Position numbers and translations under genes: made by a program
The notes under the pieces: model-generated
What the model saw: only the letters and a program-made list of their open reading frames with translations
What the model was told of the DNA's origin: nothing
Databases searched by the model: none
In this document: in pieces, positions 24,901-37,110 of the stretch
Position numbering within the stretch: the stretch's first letter is position 1
Layout: every line of letters starts with the position of its first letter
Source of the DNA: Absidia repens
Lineage: Eukaryota > Mucoromycota > Mucoromycetes > Mucorales > Cunninghamellaceae
Assembly: GCA_002105175.1 (NCBI GenBank)
Contig: MCGE01000015.1
Coordinates: 682,001-746,000 of the forward strand
Direction of reading: 5' to 3'
Length of the DNA: 64,000 nucleotides

Positions 24901-25559
24901 GTATCATAAGAGAATAACTCTTCTATGGTGTATGACAAGCAATGCTATAGCATGGGGTGCAAAATAAACTAGACCAAGTGGCTTCATGCTGAGTGTATGC
25001 ATGGGTATGAGACATAAAAAAACGCTCCTCCCCTAGCCACCCTCTTCAAAAAGCTCGACGATACATAATTAACACCTGATACATAATGATAATAGTATCA
25101 GTAGCTGACTTTTATGAATGAAATGCGGCAGTAAAGAAAAAAAGTTGAAGAGTGAATGAAGGAGGAAGGTATAGCAAATGACAAGGTTTTATTGATGGTA
25201 GTAAGAATACAAGAATAACACTATTAGGAATACTAATTATAAATAAGCTTTATCCAATTCAAAGTGGTGACACTAATACCAGCGACTACCAGAAGTGTAC
25301 TACGTTCCTTGCTCTTGTTTTTCAAATGAGTACTCTCCAAGTGTGTTAGAAAGCAGGTGGTTGGTAGGACACCCACAAAAGAAAAGCCACAATGATGGCG
25401 TTGCTTGCTTTACACTAGATCAGAGAATGGATAATAAAAGGGTATATAAATATTTTGGAAGGAATTTCGTAGATACTAAACTTCGAGAGAGTGCTTCATT
25501 GTAATAGGGGATCTATTAGAGTTAGCGTGAGAGGATGGAGATTGATCAAAAGGAAACTA

Positions 25560-25990
25560 CTATACTGCTGTACACATCATGAGAACGACTGAAGGAACTA
25601 CTAATATCGTGTCACGACAGCGGTCAATACTAATCAAGAAGTGTATGTGATAGTAGTATAATAAGGATCTACTGTACAAGACATGACAGAGAGACTATTG
25701 GGACATTTTTATTGAGGCATGAAGAAAAAAAGACATCTTTTATTGAGATATAGATACACACTGAGGACAAACTAACACTAAACTAAGCTAATGAAGGCGC
25801 CAAAAAACTAACTCATGGTGTCTTCAGATCCTAGATCCAAAATGAAAGGGTTTCTCCAGCATCTTGTAATCCCTGAGCTGAAAACCCTTAAAACTACTCC
25901 TGACGCTAATCTAAGTCCAGCATAATCCCTCGAGACAACAATTGAGAAGAAAAAAAGGAAAAAAGAAAAAAAGAAAAAGAAAATAGGTGA
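25560..25990 (-). repeat. Dispersed repeat family, copy C (left half of a head-to-head pair)
   Basis: Read on the minus strand it contains the T/C-rich stretch, AAGGGTTTTC with GAAACCCTTTC arms around the core loop (slightly shortened at GATGC), AGCTTAGTTTAGTGTTAG and the signal region. It then has tail subrepeats with TTAGTATTGACCGCTG. The CACGTG box is degenerate (cgcgtg). Its 5' end faces the related copy P across a 50-base spacer holding CTCATGAG. Confidence 0.75.
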
Positions 25991-26035
25991 ACATGAAAAT
26001 CACGCGGCCGGCCATTGAAAAAAAAAAAAAAAAAA

Positions 26036-26043
26036 CTCATGAG
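26036..26043. repeat. CTCATGAG palindrome at the centre of head-to-head pair C-P
   Basis: The perfect 8-bp palindrome CTCATGAG followed by G and a T run lies between copy C (minus) and copy P (plus). The same motif, also followed by G and a T-rich run, sits between copies E and Q at 34792-34799. Confidence 0.6.
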
Positions 26044-26199
26044 GTTTTTTTTTAGCCAATGAGAGTGCTGCCCAATGTTAAAGGTTAGGCGACTTTGGTG
26101 GATACAAAAAAAAAAAAGGAAACACCCCCCTTTTAGTTACCATGAAACACTATTAGCATGATGGTTCCCTTCTCATGATATAAACCTCCACCATTAAAC

Positions 26200-26890
26200 A
26201 ATGACGGTTTGGCGACTCTCTTTTTTTAGCACCACCAACCATTCAACTGACGTAGCGTCATGGTTCTCACTTGTCAGGACAGCAACCCTCCTCACCCTTC
26301 AATAGAAGCTCTCCCTGCCATGACAGTTATCGATAATATGGCGGCTCCGTCTTTTTTTTAATTTTTTTTTTGGAGGGTGTGCGTGTGGGGGGGGACAACA
26401 GCAGCAACCAAGACCACGACGACTCAACAGCGCAGCATGACGTTCTCTCATTTTTTCTATAACTACAACCAGTCGCATTCAGCAGAGGCAATATGGTGAT
26501 TATCTCTTGTTTTTTATATTGACCCTCACTGTGAAGCACTGGTAGCATAGGGGCGCAATTGTCACGATGCCTTTGCACTTTTCCTTCACTTTGGACTAGT
26601 TTGCCTCCCCACACCTTCGAGCAGTTCAGCTTTTCACATGGAGCCGTCATTAGCTTAGCTTAGTGTTAGTTTGCCCTCGTTTTCTATATGTGCATATAAA
26701 TAAAAATATGATATGTACTTTTTCCCTTAGCCTCTCTCACTCTCTGTCGTTCACTTAGTTTGCCTTCTACGGTAGATCCTGTTTCCTCTTCCCTTTAGAT
26801 AAATACTGATTATCCCGATCCATGCCTGTTTATGCTTCAATAAAATATGTCTGTTGTTTCTAATCATTAACTCCAATACATTTTGCGCAC
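26200..26890 (+). repeat. Related mosaic repeat, copy P
   Basis: The 5' part differs from the main family but matches copy Q (GTCACGATGCCTTTGCACT and a following TTTGCC). From about 26640 it joins main-family sequence: GGAGCC, TCATTAGCTTAG, CTTAGTGTTAGTTTGCC, an AATAAAAATATG signal and the tail with CTTCAATAAAATATGTC (about 26837). It lacks the hairpin core, which suggests a recombinant or diverged subfamily. Confidence 0.6.
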
Positions 26891-27531
26891 CGGATTCCTC
26901 ATTAGTTTTAATGCTTTGCTATAGTATCAACGCACACTCGGAATATATAGTATATATTATATCAACGAGCTCTTTACCCCGGCCACCCCCTTCCTCCGCT
27001 CCGTGTATTTCATACCTTCAATTTGAGATAGAAATCATATTCAAGTCAAAAGCTTCTTTTTTTTTATATATATATTGAAAACTATGGATAAACAAAATGG
27101 AGTTGGAATACTTTTCCTGCATAAATCTTGGACTGAATTCATTTTTTTTAAACCACCGGCGTTTTTCATACGGTAAAACAAAAACAAGATATTTTGTCAG
27201 TACAAGCGGTACAATGTCGGGTTAATAAAATATATGGTTCATACTATGATGAAATTAACAATCCTGGTAACTGATTTCCTGACTGTATGTTTACATTTGA
27301 ATGTTAATGTTCAATTGGGGACCTGAAAAAAATTATCAGGTTGGGATGAATGTGAGACAACCTGCAAAATTCTAAATCCCGACTTTGCCCGAGGGCCGGG
27401 TATTTCTACGCTGGTATATCTCGGAATACACTGACGGAACCCTTTTTCCCCCTCCTTCCTTTTCTTTTTTTTTTCTTTTTTTCTTTTCACTCATTGAATT
27501 ATATATATTATTTTTTTCTTTTAAAAAAAAT
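26891..27531. other. Intergenic: 5' region of the glucose-6-phosphate dehydrogenase gene
   Basis: 641 bases, A/T-rich, with a T/C-rich leader from about 27440 and a TATATATTA stretch about 30 bases before the start codon. No other gene or repeat was recognised. Confidence 0.5.
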
Positions 27532-29366
27532 ATGGATCCCATACAATTAATGCAAAAGCAAGTCTGCAAAGAACTTCAAGGCTCGGTGACTATTGTTGGT
27601 AAGTCAGTAGAGATGCATCCTAATGAGACCAACCATCTCAAGGGAATAAAAAAGGAGAAGAATAGTGGTGGTCATAGTTTTGAGCACTATGTTAGCCCAG
27701 CACAAATACACACACACGCGTTAACACATGTTTCTATTTATTTATTTATTTATTTCCAGTTTTGGGTGCTTCTGGCGATCTTGCAAAAAAGAAAACGTAC
27801 CCGGCTCTCTTCAGACTCTACCGCAACGGCTTCCTTCCTGAAAATACCCACATTGTAGGCTATGCACGATCGCAAATGACACACGAGGAGTATCTGGCAC
27901 GGGTCACACAGTATATCAAGCTCGACAAGAACAACCAGCATCATGAAGACGAACAAGTAGTGTTGGACAAATTCAAGCACCTGCTGACCTATCAAACAGG
28001 AACCTATGATCAAGACAGCTCATACCAAGCATTGGATACCTTTATCAAAACACACGCTGAAGCTACCATGGCGCCTGGTCATCGCAACCGTGTCTTTTAT
28101 ATGGCGCTTCCTCCCTCTGTCTTTGTGACCGTGGCGCGTGGGCTCCGTCACAATGCCTATGCGCAAGATGGTGTCAATCGCATTGTCGTGGAAAAACCTT
28201 TTGGCAAGGACTTGGCCTCTTCCAATCAATTGGCACAGGATTTAGGACAACTTTTTACAGAAAAAGAGGTACATGAAAAAAAAACCAACCCTTGCTATAC
28301 GTGGGAGGGTGGGGATGCGGTGAATTAAAACCTGGGGAGAGGGGAAAAACTGGGGAGGCAAGCTGACTTTATATTCCGTTATCTATTTTAGATCTATCGC
28401 ATTGATCATTATCTCGGGAAGGAAATGGTGAAGAACATGATGACGGTGCGGTTTGCCAATATCTTTTTTTCCCAAATCTGGAACCGGATGTATATCGACA
28501 ATGTGCAAGTGACGTTCAAGGAACCTTTTGGCACGGAGGGACGTGGTGGTTACTTTGATGAATTTGGGATTATCCGCGATGTGATGCAGAACCATTTGAC
28601 GCAAATCCTTTCGTTGATTGCCATGGAACGACCGATTTCGACCGATGCTGAAGCGATCCGGGATGAAAAGGTCAAGGTGCTCAAGTGTATTCCACCCATC
28701 GATATCCGAGATGCGCTCCTGGGACAATACATCAGTGATGGTGATGCGCGTCGTCCTGGGTATTTGGAAGACCCTACTCTGACAAATAAAGCCAGTCTGA
28801 CCCCGACATTTGCGGCGCTTGTGCTTTGGATCCAAAACGAACGGTGGGAAGGCGTGCCATTTGTGCTCAAGGCAGGCAAGGCGTTGGATAGTGCGAAAGT
28901 GGAAGTGCGTATTCAATTCCGCAACGTGGCAGGCAACCTTTACAAGAACGCAGCGCGCAATGAACTGGTCATCCGTGTCCAACCCGACGAGGCGCTCTAT
29001 ATGAAATTCAACAACAAATTACCAGGCCTGTCCTATCAAACCATTCAAACCGACCTGGATCTCACCTACGAAAACCGCTATACCGACCTGGCCATCCCCG
29101 ATGCCTATGAATCCTTGTTACTGGACGTCCTGCGCAATGACCACTCCAACTTTGTCCGTGACGATGAACTCAGTGCCGCCTGGCGTATCTTCACACCATT
29201 GCTACACAAAATTGATCAACATGATGCGGAGATTCAAATGACCCACTACAAGTACGGCTCCAGGGGTCCCGACGAATTGGATGCGTTTGTCCGGAAATAT
29301 GGCTATGACCGCTCCAATGCTCACTATGATTGGCCAGTGCAGAGTGTATTGACGAAAAAGGATTAG
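27532..29366 (+). CDS. ZWF1: Glucose-6-phosphate 1-dehydrogenase
   Basis: Three exons (27532-27598, 27760-28268, 28392-29366) join to 1,551 nt, giving 516 residues, the usual length. The cofactor-binding loop VLGASGDLAKKK begins at residue 23 and spans the first splice junction region. The substrate motif RIDHYLGKE, carrying the catalytic His region, opens exon 3. Other conserved blocks include VVEKPFGKDL, GRGGYFDEFGIIRDV and FVLKAGKAL. The enzyme oxidises glucose-6-phosphate with NADP+, the first step of the oxidative pentose phosphate pathway, and supplies cytosolic NADPH. The gene is convergent with the low-complexity gene at 30173-32336. The codon choice is richer in C/G than most neighbours, consistent with high expression. 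Confidence 0.97.
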
Positions 29367-30172
29367 AGGGTTGGGACTTTTTTTTTCTTTTGCAGATGAT
29401 CTTTTTTTTCTTTTTTGTGTTGTGTAGAAATAGTAGTGATAATTTAGTTTTTTAGAAGTAGCATAGCTTTTCTCTTGATTTGTCTCTTTGTATATGTAAT
29501 AAAAAAAATGGGTTTGTTTTTGCCTATCGGATACACAGATCTTCAATATGTTTATTGTCAAAAAAAAAAGTCTATATATTGGGGTATCATATTTAATACA
29601 ATTTTACATGTGAAGTCAATGAATTGGGATATCATGATTGGTTTTTATTTGATAAATTTTTTTGTAATAAAAAAAGTGATTTGGAAGAGGGAGGGGGGTG
29701 GTTGACAAGTGATGGGGGGAAAATGGGAGGGGGGAATCAGAATGGTATAAATGAATGAATAAGATATACAAAGGAATGGATACTAACTAAACAAAACAAA
29801 AAAGAAGCTTTTAAAAAAATCTAAAGAACAAATGATGATGGGAATAGCTGAACTGAGAAGATGGTGATACATATTTGTGTGTGTGTGTGTTTGTGTGTTT
29901 GCGTGTTTGTGTATATGATGTGTGTATGTGGTATGTGTATGTGTGTATATCTGATTGTGATATGTGTGCGTGTGTGTGTGTGTGTGTGAAAGGGAGTGGA
30001 CGCTTGGGGTGTTTTCTTTTTTTAAAAAAAGACGTAAAGATAATAATAGTAATATACTAATAAGAGGGCATATACAAAATAAAAAAACAATAGAATCAAA
30101 TAAAATAATAAATAAATAAAAAAGAAAGGTCATATATAAGGGGTGGGTAAGGGGAAAGAGTCAAGATGTTGA
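29367..30172. other. Convergent intergenic region with a TG-repeat tract
   Basis: 806 bases between two gene 3' ends. An interrupted TG repeat (about 29875-29990) is the main structure. AATAAAAAAAATGG near 29500 is a plausible ZWF1 polyadenylation signal. Confidence 0.6.
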
Positions 30173-31267
30173 TCAGTAATGCCATTTTGGAGATTCCATA
30201 TCTTGACTTCTTCGAAGATGTGAGGGTCGCGGTCTTGTCGATGATCGTTGCATTGGCGGACTAAAAGGTCTTGGTGAAGTAGGTCGTAATACATGAGGTG
30301 GTAACACGTCGTTGACATCAGTGGTTACAAGTACAGCTGGGGATGACGCACGAGATAGAGAGCGTTGCATGGGCGTTCGTTTTCTTGCAGTCATTGTAGT
30401 GGCCGTGGAAGGTTGTGGTTGAATATTCTGTTGCTGTTGTCGTCTATTGTCTTGAGCATCAGACACACGTCGTAAAGGTCGTTTGTGTTGCGTTGCAGAA
30501 GATAATTGTAATTGGCGCCGTAGAGTCGGGGACCCTTGTCGTTGTGTTGAATAAGGTGTGATTTTTGTAGAAGGTTTTAAAATGGCGGGAGGTGCATCCA
30601 AAGTAATGATATTTTCTTGTACCAAGGCGTCTTCTTCCACGTCGTCGCCATTGTAAAGAGTCAATACCCGTCCTGTCGCTTTGGTTTTTAATCGTACCGC
30701 TTCTTCAGCTTGGTCAATCAACCCAAGTAGCATACATCGCAGTCGTTGAAACACATGATCATTGGCAATTTCGTCTTCCGTCAATAGTTCAGTCGAGATT
30801 AACTTTTCAAAACACGGTTGTTCCTATCAGATAAATGTAATAATAAAACAAGTTTTTAGTACATGGTCCCTTTTTTTTTTTTTTTTTTTTTTTTTTGAAA
30901 TCCCAGCACCCTCTCTCCCCTCTCCCTATGTATGCATCTCATTTATTCAGTCCTTTACCTCATCCATGCCTTTGTCCGAGACTGGTGATAACGGCCATTC
31001 ATTTCTACAAAAAAAAAGAAAAGAAAAGAAAAGAAAAGATAAATAAACATCCCGGGTAGTACTATTATATAATAAAAGACTTACGATCGTAGTTGTAACT
31101 GTTTTTCTAGTTTTGCAATTTTAGCATCTTGTTGAGCTACCTTGGATTCCAATGTTGCGTTGAGTGCCATAAGTGAAGTTTTTTCAATTTCCAGATCGGC
31201 AATCTTTATAATGAAACGTCAAAAAATTTTAAAAGTAAGTTCACGGTTGATCCCCTCATCCCCTATT

Positions 31268-31306
<39 letters not shown>

Positions 31307-32336
31307 TTATTACCTTGCGACTCGTCCTTGCGTCGTCGAGCCAAGATGAATGTGAAGCTCGATCATCACCGCCTTTACTAACAAATTCACCTTTGCCATT
31401 CATGATCGTGCCATTCTTAATTCTTGCCACGACTTTGATAGGTAGTTCATCATCTGTGTAGCTTCCAGCAACATCGTCGTCAACGGCATCTTGATCATCA
31501 TAATCGGTGGTTGTGTCATCCAACTCAGAGTTGCTATCGCTATCTTCTTCCTCGCTGCTATCGTCGTCGTCGTCGTCCAGTGATATGTCAATGTCAGTGA
31601 TTCCTTCTTCATGATCCGTATCGCCATCAATACTATCATAGCCGTCGTCGTCGTCGTCGTCTGCTTGTATGTTGTGATCATGATGTTGGTCAGCTGATGA
31701 ATTATCGTGATGGTCTTGAATGTCCGACATAGATGCTTGTCTTCGTAAAAACATGGTGGTGTCTTCAATAGATTGATGAGGTACACGAAAGAAGCGAGGC
31801 GTAAAGGAATTCATAAATCCAGTTGTGGAGAGTGCCTTTGTATGTGTTGTTGGCGGTGTTGGCGCTGTAGGTGCAGCTGTTGTACTCGCGGCAACTTGCT
31901 GAGGTTGGGTTGTAGTTGTTGGAGACTTGAACCAAGTGGTGGGTGATGGTGATGTAGTTGAATTTTGTTGAGTTTGAAAGAAGTTGAACCCAAAGGAAGA
32001 AGTGTTGAGAATAGTAGGTTGTGGTAGTCTATTGTTGCCGCCATTAGTACCCGAGCCACCAGATAAAGTAGATAAAGTAGATGGTGAGGAAGAAAATGAA
32101 GATGTTGAAGTTGAGTGTGAAGTGCCAGTAGTATGAGTAGGTAGTTCCTCCGCGACTTTTGGTTGAGTTGGTTGATGATGTTGATAATAACTGTGATGAC
32201 TTTGTTGTTGTTGTTGTTGTTGATAATGATGATTTAAGGCTGGGGAAGGTCTTTGTTTCCAATAGTTAAGTGCTGGAGATGAAGGACGTATAATATTGAC
32301 AGCCTTTGGTGGAGGTGTCTGATCCTGAGTGAGCAT
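30173..32336 (-). CDS. Low-complexity protein with a short coiled coil, function unknown
   Basis: Four exons are inferred on the minus strand: about 31313-32336, 31085-31206, about 30960-31005 and 30173-30823, giving roughly 610 residues. The N-terminal part is disordered, with Gln, His, Ser and Thr runs, and it carries strongly acidic Asp/Glu blocks (about 31540-31680). A more ordered stretch reads PIKVVARIKNGTIMNGKGEF. It leads to DDARTSRKIADLEIEKTSLM and a heptad-like coiled coil ending AKIAKLEKQLQLRS. The C-terminus is basic and Pro/Ser/Arg-rich. The pattern DAR..RK..DLEI..SL recalls a segment shared by several uncharacterised fungal proteins, but I cannot assign a function. The start at 32336 is chosen because the upstream in-frame extension is only T-rich leader sequence. 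One intron holds a TA repeat (about 31268-31302). Confidence 0.7.
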
Positions 32337-34079
32337 TGGTATACAAAAAATAAATATAAAAGAGAGGGGTAGAGGTGAAATACAAAAAATAAATAATAAA
32401 AAGAAAAAAGGAACAACAGAGAGAGAATTGTTTTCGTACCGTTTTAGTTTTTTTTTTTTCAACTCCACCTCTGTGTCCCTAAATTCAGTGGGTGTGGCAA
32501 AAAAAAGAAAATAAAAAAAAAAATAAAAAAGGGAGAGAGAGACAAGACAGGGCAGACACAGACATCAAATTTATATTCCCTTTATTTTTGATAAACATTG
32601 ATGGTAACACACACATATAAAAAATAATAATAATCTAACTAAATATAATAATACAATACAATACTATCACTACTAACTGTCACTATTACTACCACTTACA
32701 CTCTACATAATCCTTAAATAATATAAAAATACGTTAGCATAAAACCTCCTTTTTCTTTCAAACAGATCCTTATTTTTCTCCTGGAAATGTCATATATATA
32801 TAATTTATCTTTTGCTATTTTCATCCTAGGTCAAAAATAGAAGCATCACTGTCTTGTCACAAAATTCCAATCGACATCATGGGTTCAACGCTTAGTTGTT
32901 TATATCCTATTAAATTAAAAAAATCATGCAGCAGGCTCAAGTGAGATGATTCATACAAAAATAAAAAAAAAAATAAAAAAATAGAACAAAGAGAAATAGG
33001 TGAGTCTATATGTCATTTTCATACACCGCCTTCTTTTTCACCACTCTTTTACCTTAGTATAGTTCACATTCAGGATATTGGCTTTATTGTTGTAAAAAGA
33101 TTCACCCACGTCTCGGCTATTTTCGGTTCAAGTGCTACCGATATAATAAAATATGAATCATCCATCCTCCCCCCTTCCCCGTCCTACCTTTTCCTCCCCC
33201 TCTCCCCTTCCGGTTATATGTTTGTTCCAGTTTTTGAAATTATAAAGCAAGCCTAGATCTTTTCCCTTCTTCCCTATGATAATCAAAAGAACATGTGTTA
33301 GTTTCCTTGTTTTACCTTGTCAACTCCAGCTCTATTTCGTGCTTGACAATTTTTAACCATTCGCCACTAATGATGGCCATGTAATTCCTTCAATTCATCC
33401 TTGGTAAGTGATGATAATGCTAATTGATACGTACAGAGAATACAGCAATTTAAGCTGGGGTGACAATCAAATGGTCCTATCCGTTGTCTGTCCTTGTTTC
33501 GTGCTATAAAAACAATCCACTCGTTAACAAGAAGATATGTAATAGATTCCCAATAATAATGCCTAGTATAAGTCGTTCTCTATGGCGCCAAGGTTGTTGC
33601 ACGCTAGAAAATGCAAACAATGTAATATTGGGAATGGGAAGAAAAAAGAAAATAAAATAAAAAAGGGGCATCACGAACCCTTTGCGTTTTTCTTATTTTG
33701 AAGAAAATCCAAGTAACCCTCCCACCACCATCATTTCAACGGCCGACATGCCCAATTTATTTTACAGGAAAGATTGTGCTGGTGGCACGATCTAGGTTCA
33801 TCAATATAAAGTGGTAGAGCGGGAATAAAACCACGGTTCATATGAATTGAGCTAGTCACAAATCTATCAATTATGGCTAGGGGGGATGGGGAAAGAAAAC
33901 CAGGTAAATTATCTTAATAATGGGTTAAGTTCGTTCATACATTTCGTCGATCAGGAACAGGTCCATTATTTCATATCAAGGGACCAATAAATGTTAACCA
34001 GTCTCCCAGGTTCTCGGGAAGGAGGAAAAAGTAGTTAGAATGGGCGAGTTAGAATGCAGGTGTTTGATAGAATATTCAT
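32337..34079. other. Gene-free stretch upstream of the low-complexity gene
   Basis: An A/T-rich region, T/C-rich next to the start at 32336 on the coding strand. Scattered short ORFs have no recognisable domains. No tRNA was found. Confidence 0.5.
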
Positions 34080-34780
34080 TAGAATAGACATAATGACGAC
34101 ATTGTTCGTTTTATATCGGGTCAAACGATGGATGATAATAATAAAAATTTTATTCGAAGGAACATGCTCAATACGAAACTAAGAGGGTGGGGAGCATTGT
34201 AACAAGGGATTCAATGGGGGAACATAAATGGGTCTAATGGTCTTATTACTGCAATATCTAAAAGGAATATTGTGGAAAAAGCTAATATACTACACAAGGT
34301 CTGAGAAAGGCAGTGGATATCTTTTATTAAAACGTGACATTGGTCAACACTAATCGAAACGGGGACGATGATAAAAAGGAATCTCTTGCACAAGACATGA
34401 GAGAGGCTAATGGGTCATTTTTAACTGAAGTAAGTAAAAAGAGACATATTTTATTCAGGTATAGACACAAACTATGACCAAACTGATACTAAACTAAGCT
34501 AATGGAGGCTCCAAACAGCCAACTAATGGTGCCTCCAGATCCTGAATCCAAAATGAAAGAGTTTCCCCATGCATCTTGTAATTCCTGAGCTGAAACTCCT
34601 TCTAAACTAGTCCTAATACTAATCTAGGTCCAATGTAACCCTATAAAAGTTGAATGGTGAAAAAAAAAAAAAAAAATGATAGGAGAAAAAAATAATCAAA
34701 AAGAAAGAGAGCCGAAAAAGATAAAAAAAGGCGGGAGAAAGAAAATAAACATTCCACGTGGGCGGATTTTGAAACGATTC
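34080..34780 (-). repeat. Dispersed repeat family, copy E (compensated hairpin, head-to-head with Q)
   Basis: Read on the minus strand it has AATCCGCCCACGTGGAATG (about 34749-34773), the T/C-rich stretch and the core. The hairpin arms are GGAGTTTC (34592-34599) and GAAACTC (34559-34565), so both arms changed together relative to GGGTTTC/GAAACCC in copy A. CTGAATAAAATATGTCTC (about 34440-34460) and tail subrepeats with TTAGTGTTGACCAATG follow. It faces copy Q across the CTCATGAG palindrome at 34792-34799. Confidence 0.8.
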
Positions 34781-34869
34781 CTGTGGTTGGGCTCATGAGG
34801 CGATTTTTTTCATCTCGGTCAATTTAAAAAAGATTATTTTCAATTTTGAATTTTTCGTCTTGAACATTC

Positions 34870-35160
34870 AACATCATTAACAGAGTGGTTACATTTTCAT
34901 GACAACAGTTTCCACCATTCAATATCAGCAGCATGGTAATCCTCTTCTCATATTGCAACGGTCACGATGCCTTTGCACTCCACCTTCACCGTATGTGAAT
35001 TTGCCATCGACCTAGATTAGCTCATCCTTTTACGGTAGAATATCCTCTCCCTCTTCACTTTTGAATAGACTTTTATTTGCTGCTGTGATATATTGTTTAC
35101 GATCTTAGTTTACGTTAAGCTATGTTTATTTACAATAAAAAATTACTATATACACTTCTT
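34870..35160 (+). repeat. Related mosaic repeat, copy Q
   Basis: It matches copy P in CACCATTCAA, then GTCACGATGCCTTTGCACT, TTTGCC and TTACGGTAGA with CCTCTCCCTCTTC, ending with AATAAAAAATTAC. It lacks the hairpin core of the main family. Confidence 0.55.
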
Positions 35161-36288
35161 ATATAATTAATTAATCAGTGCACTCGATAGTTTATGATGT
35201 ATATCGTTTTGATATGTTGAAAAGTAATTCATCTCCAAATAAAATGCGGGAATATTGCTGCTCAGGACTAAGAGCATACCCTGATCTTCACTTCCTTTCA
35301 CATCCATAAACCCGCTCCAGTACTAATATGTGTGCACAAAAAAAAAAAAAAAAAGGTGTATGTGTGGAAATATTAGGCAGCTTTACCGGTTATGACATTT
35401 CGCATTTCTCTTAGTAGTCCTTCTTATTACTTGATTGCTGTGCTCAATGTCCTATTACCTAGGGTCTCCCCACCAAAAAAAAAGGAAGTACAAAAAGGTT
35501 ACCTAAAATGTGCCTAGCTCAATTTTGATACCCATTAGCTCGTTCCTATCTGATGAAACAAATTCAAAGGCTAATGACTGTATATCGAAGATCAAATCAG
35601 TAATATGCCGTCCGTGTTCTATATATACAACAATCGACCACTCATCTCGGTGTTTCCGCTGGTTATTTATGTAAGATGTGGCATAAATAATGCCACAAAC
35701 AACATACATAACAAAGGCAGACAAGAAATGGCTAAGTAAAAACTATAAACAGGCAGTCTATTTTTTTTTTTTTTTTTCAATATCATCAAATAAGCGTGAA
35801 AAATTTATTACACAGCGCAGACTGATACTTCCATATTGCCTCGATCACCATTGGTGGCTACTACTGCTTCATTTATGCTATCACGTCATACGGTATTTTT
35901 TTCTTTTTATGGCATTTACATTCTCTTTGTTTGTTTATTTATTTGTCTCCTTACTTAGTTTGCTTCCTTGTTTTGAGAACTATGCAGGATGTGATTATTG
36001 TTGATGTTTCTGTGTCGCATCTTCTTCGCGTGTTTACTGAACCTCTTGAGCGAGGTCATGCTACGTATGTAAATCTATTTCTGCCACAATGTACTTTCAA
36101 CTCCGCCGATCTGGCAATATCCTGCCCTGATAGAGTACTGAAATGCAACGCCCACCGCCTCCCTCCTTTCATGAAAATAATAAGGATTGAACCCCTTTTC
36201 AAGAAGAATAAACCAGTTTTATCCTATGTCATAAAGAAGTGTTCTAACCTATTTTTTGTAAATCAATATTCCCTCAAAAGTGTCTCGA

Positions 36289-36319
<31 letters not shown>

Positions 36320-36659
36320 TTTTGTCCCTAACTCATTGATCACACTTTCCTATTGAAAGTAGAGTGATGCAAAACGTGTCTTGAAAATAATCACATCTCC
36401 GGTGTCAATCCACCCTTAGTGAACAATATTTTTTTCTACGTAGAGCAGGAAACCACATTGGCGATAAACCCTGGAATGAATAACAATACTTTTTTGGGAA
36501 TTTTTGATAGCTAGATGCGAAATATCGTGAAATACGAATAACGACTTCGTTTTTCGGGTCTCCTAGGCATCACTCATTTTGGGAGTGAGTGAGGCTGGAT
36601 GAAAATCTGGGACTAAACAGGTGATTATAAAAAAAAAAAGTTCAATATGCTTTACAAGG
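35161..36659. other. Gene-free stretch between repeat copies Q and F
   Basis: It holds T tracts at about 35760-35777 and 36292-36316. The longest frame (141 codons, 35931-36356) has no recognised domain and ends in a homopolymer, so it was not called. No RNA gene was seen. Confidence 0.45.
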
Positions 36660-37110
36660 AAGACAAGACATGATAAAGACTAAAGAGATATCTTTTATTG
36701 AAGGATAACAAGAATCAACAATAATCTAAAGGAGACAATGGAATAAATGGAATCACTTGTGCAAGACATCATATATACCAATGGGATATTTTTAATTGAA
36801 GCATGTAAAAAAATAAGACATATTTTATGCAATCTATAGACAAACTAAGACTAAGCTAAGCTAATGAAGGCTCCGAAAAACCAACTAATGGTGCCGTCAG
36901 ATCCTAGATTCAAAATGAAAGGGTTTCTCCATGCATCTTGTAATCCCTGAGCTGAAAACCCTTTTAAACTAGTCCTATACTAATATATGTCCAACATGAG
37001 CCTATAGAAGTTGAATGGGGAAGAAAAAATGGAAGGAAAAAAAAATCAAAAGGAAAAGAGAGCCAAAAAAAAAAGTGTAAATAAACTTCACGTGGACGGG
37101 ATTTGAAAAG
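36660..37110 (-). repeat. Dispersed repeat family, copy F
   Basis: Minus-strand copy with CCCGTCCACGTGAAG (about 37085-37100), a T/C-rich stretch, arms AAAGGGTTTTC and GAAACCCTTTC around the GATTACAAGATGCATGG loop (about 36922-36960), AGCTTAGCTTAGTCTTAG and ATAAAATATGTC. The tail is shortened. It has the same orientation as copy E, about 2.5 kb away. Confidence 0.8.

Noticed and set aside
25295..25504. A 69-codon frame to the left of repeat copy C
   Set aside because: No domain, lies in repeat-rich DNA, and no start context or splice partners.
35931..36356. A 141-codon frame in the gene-free region between repeats Q and F
   Set aside because: No recognisable domain, no supporting splice structure, and its end is a homopolymer run. 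Composition is like the surrounding non-coding DNA.
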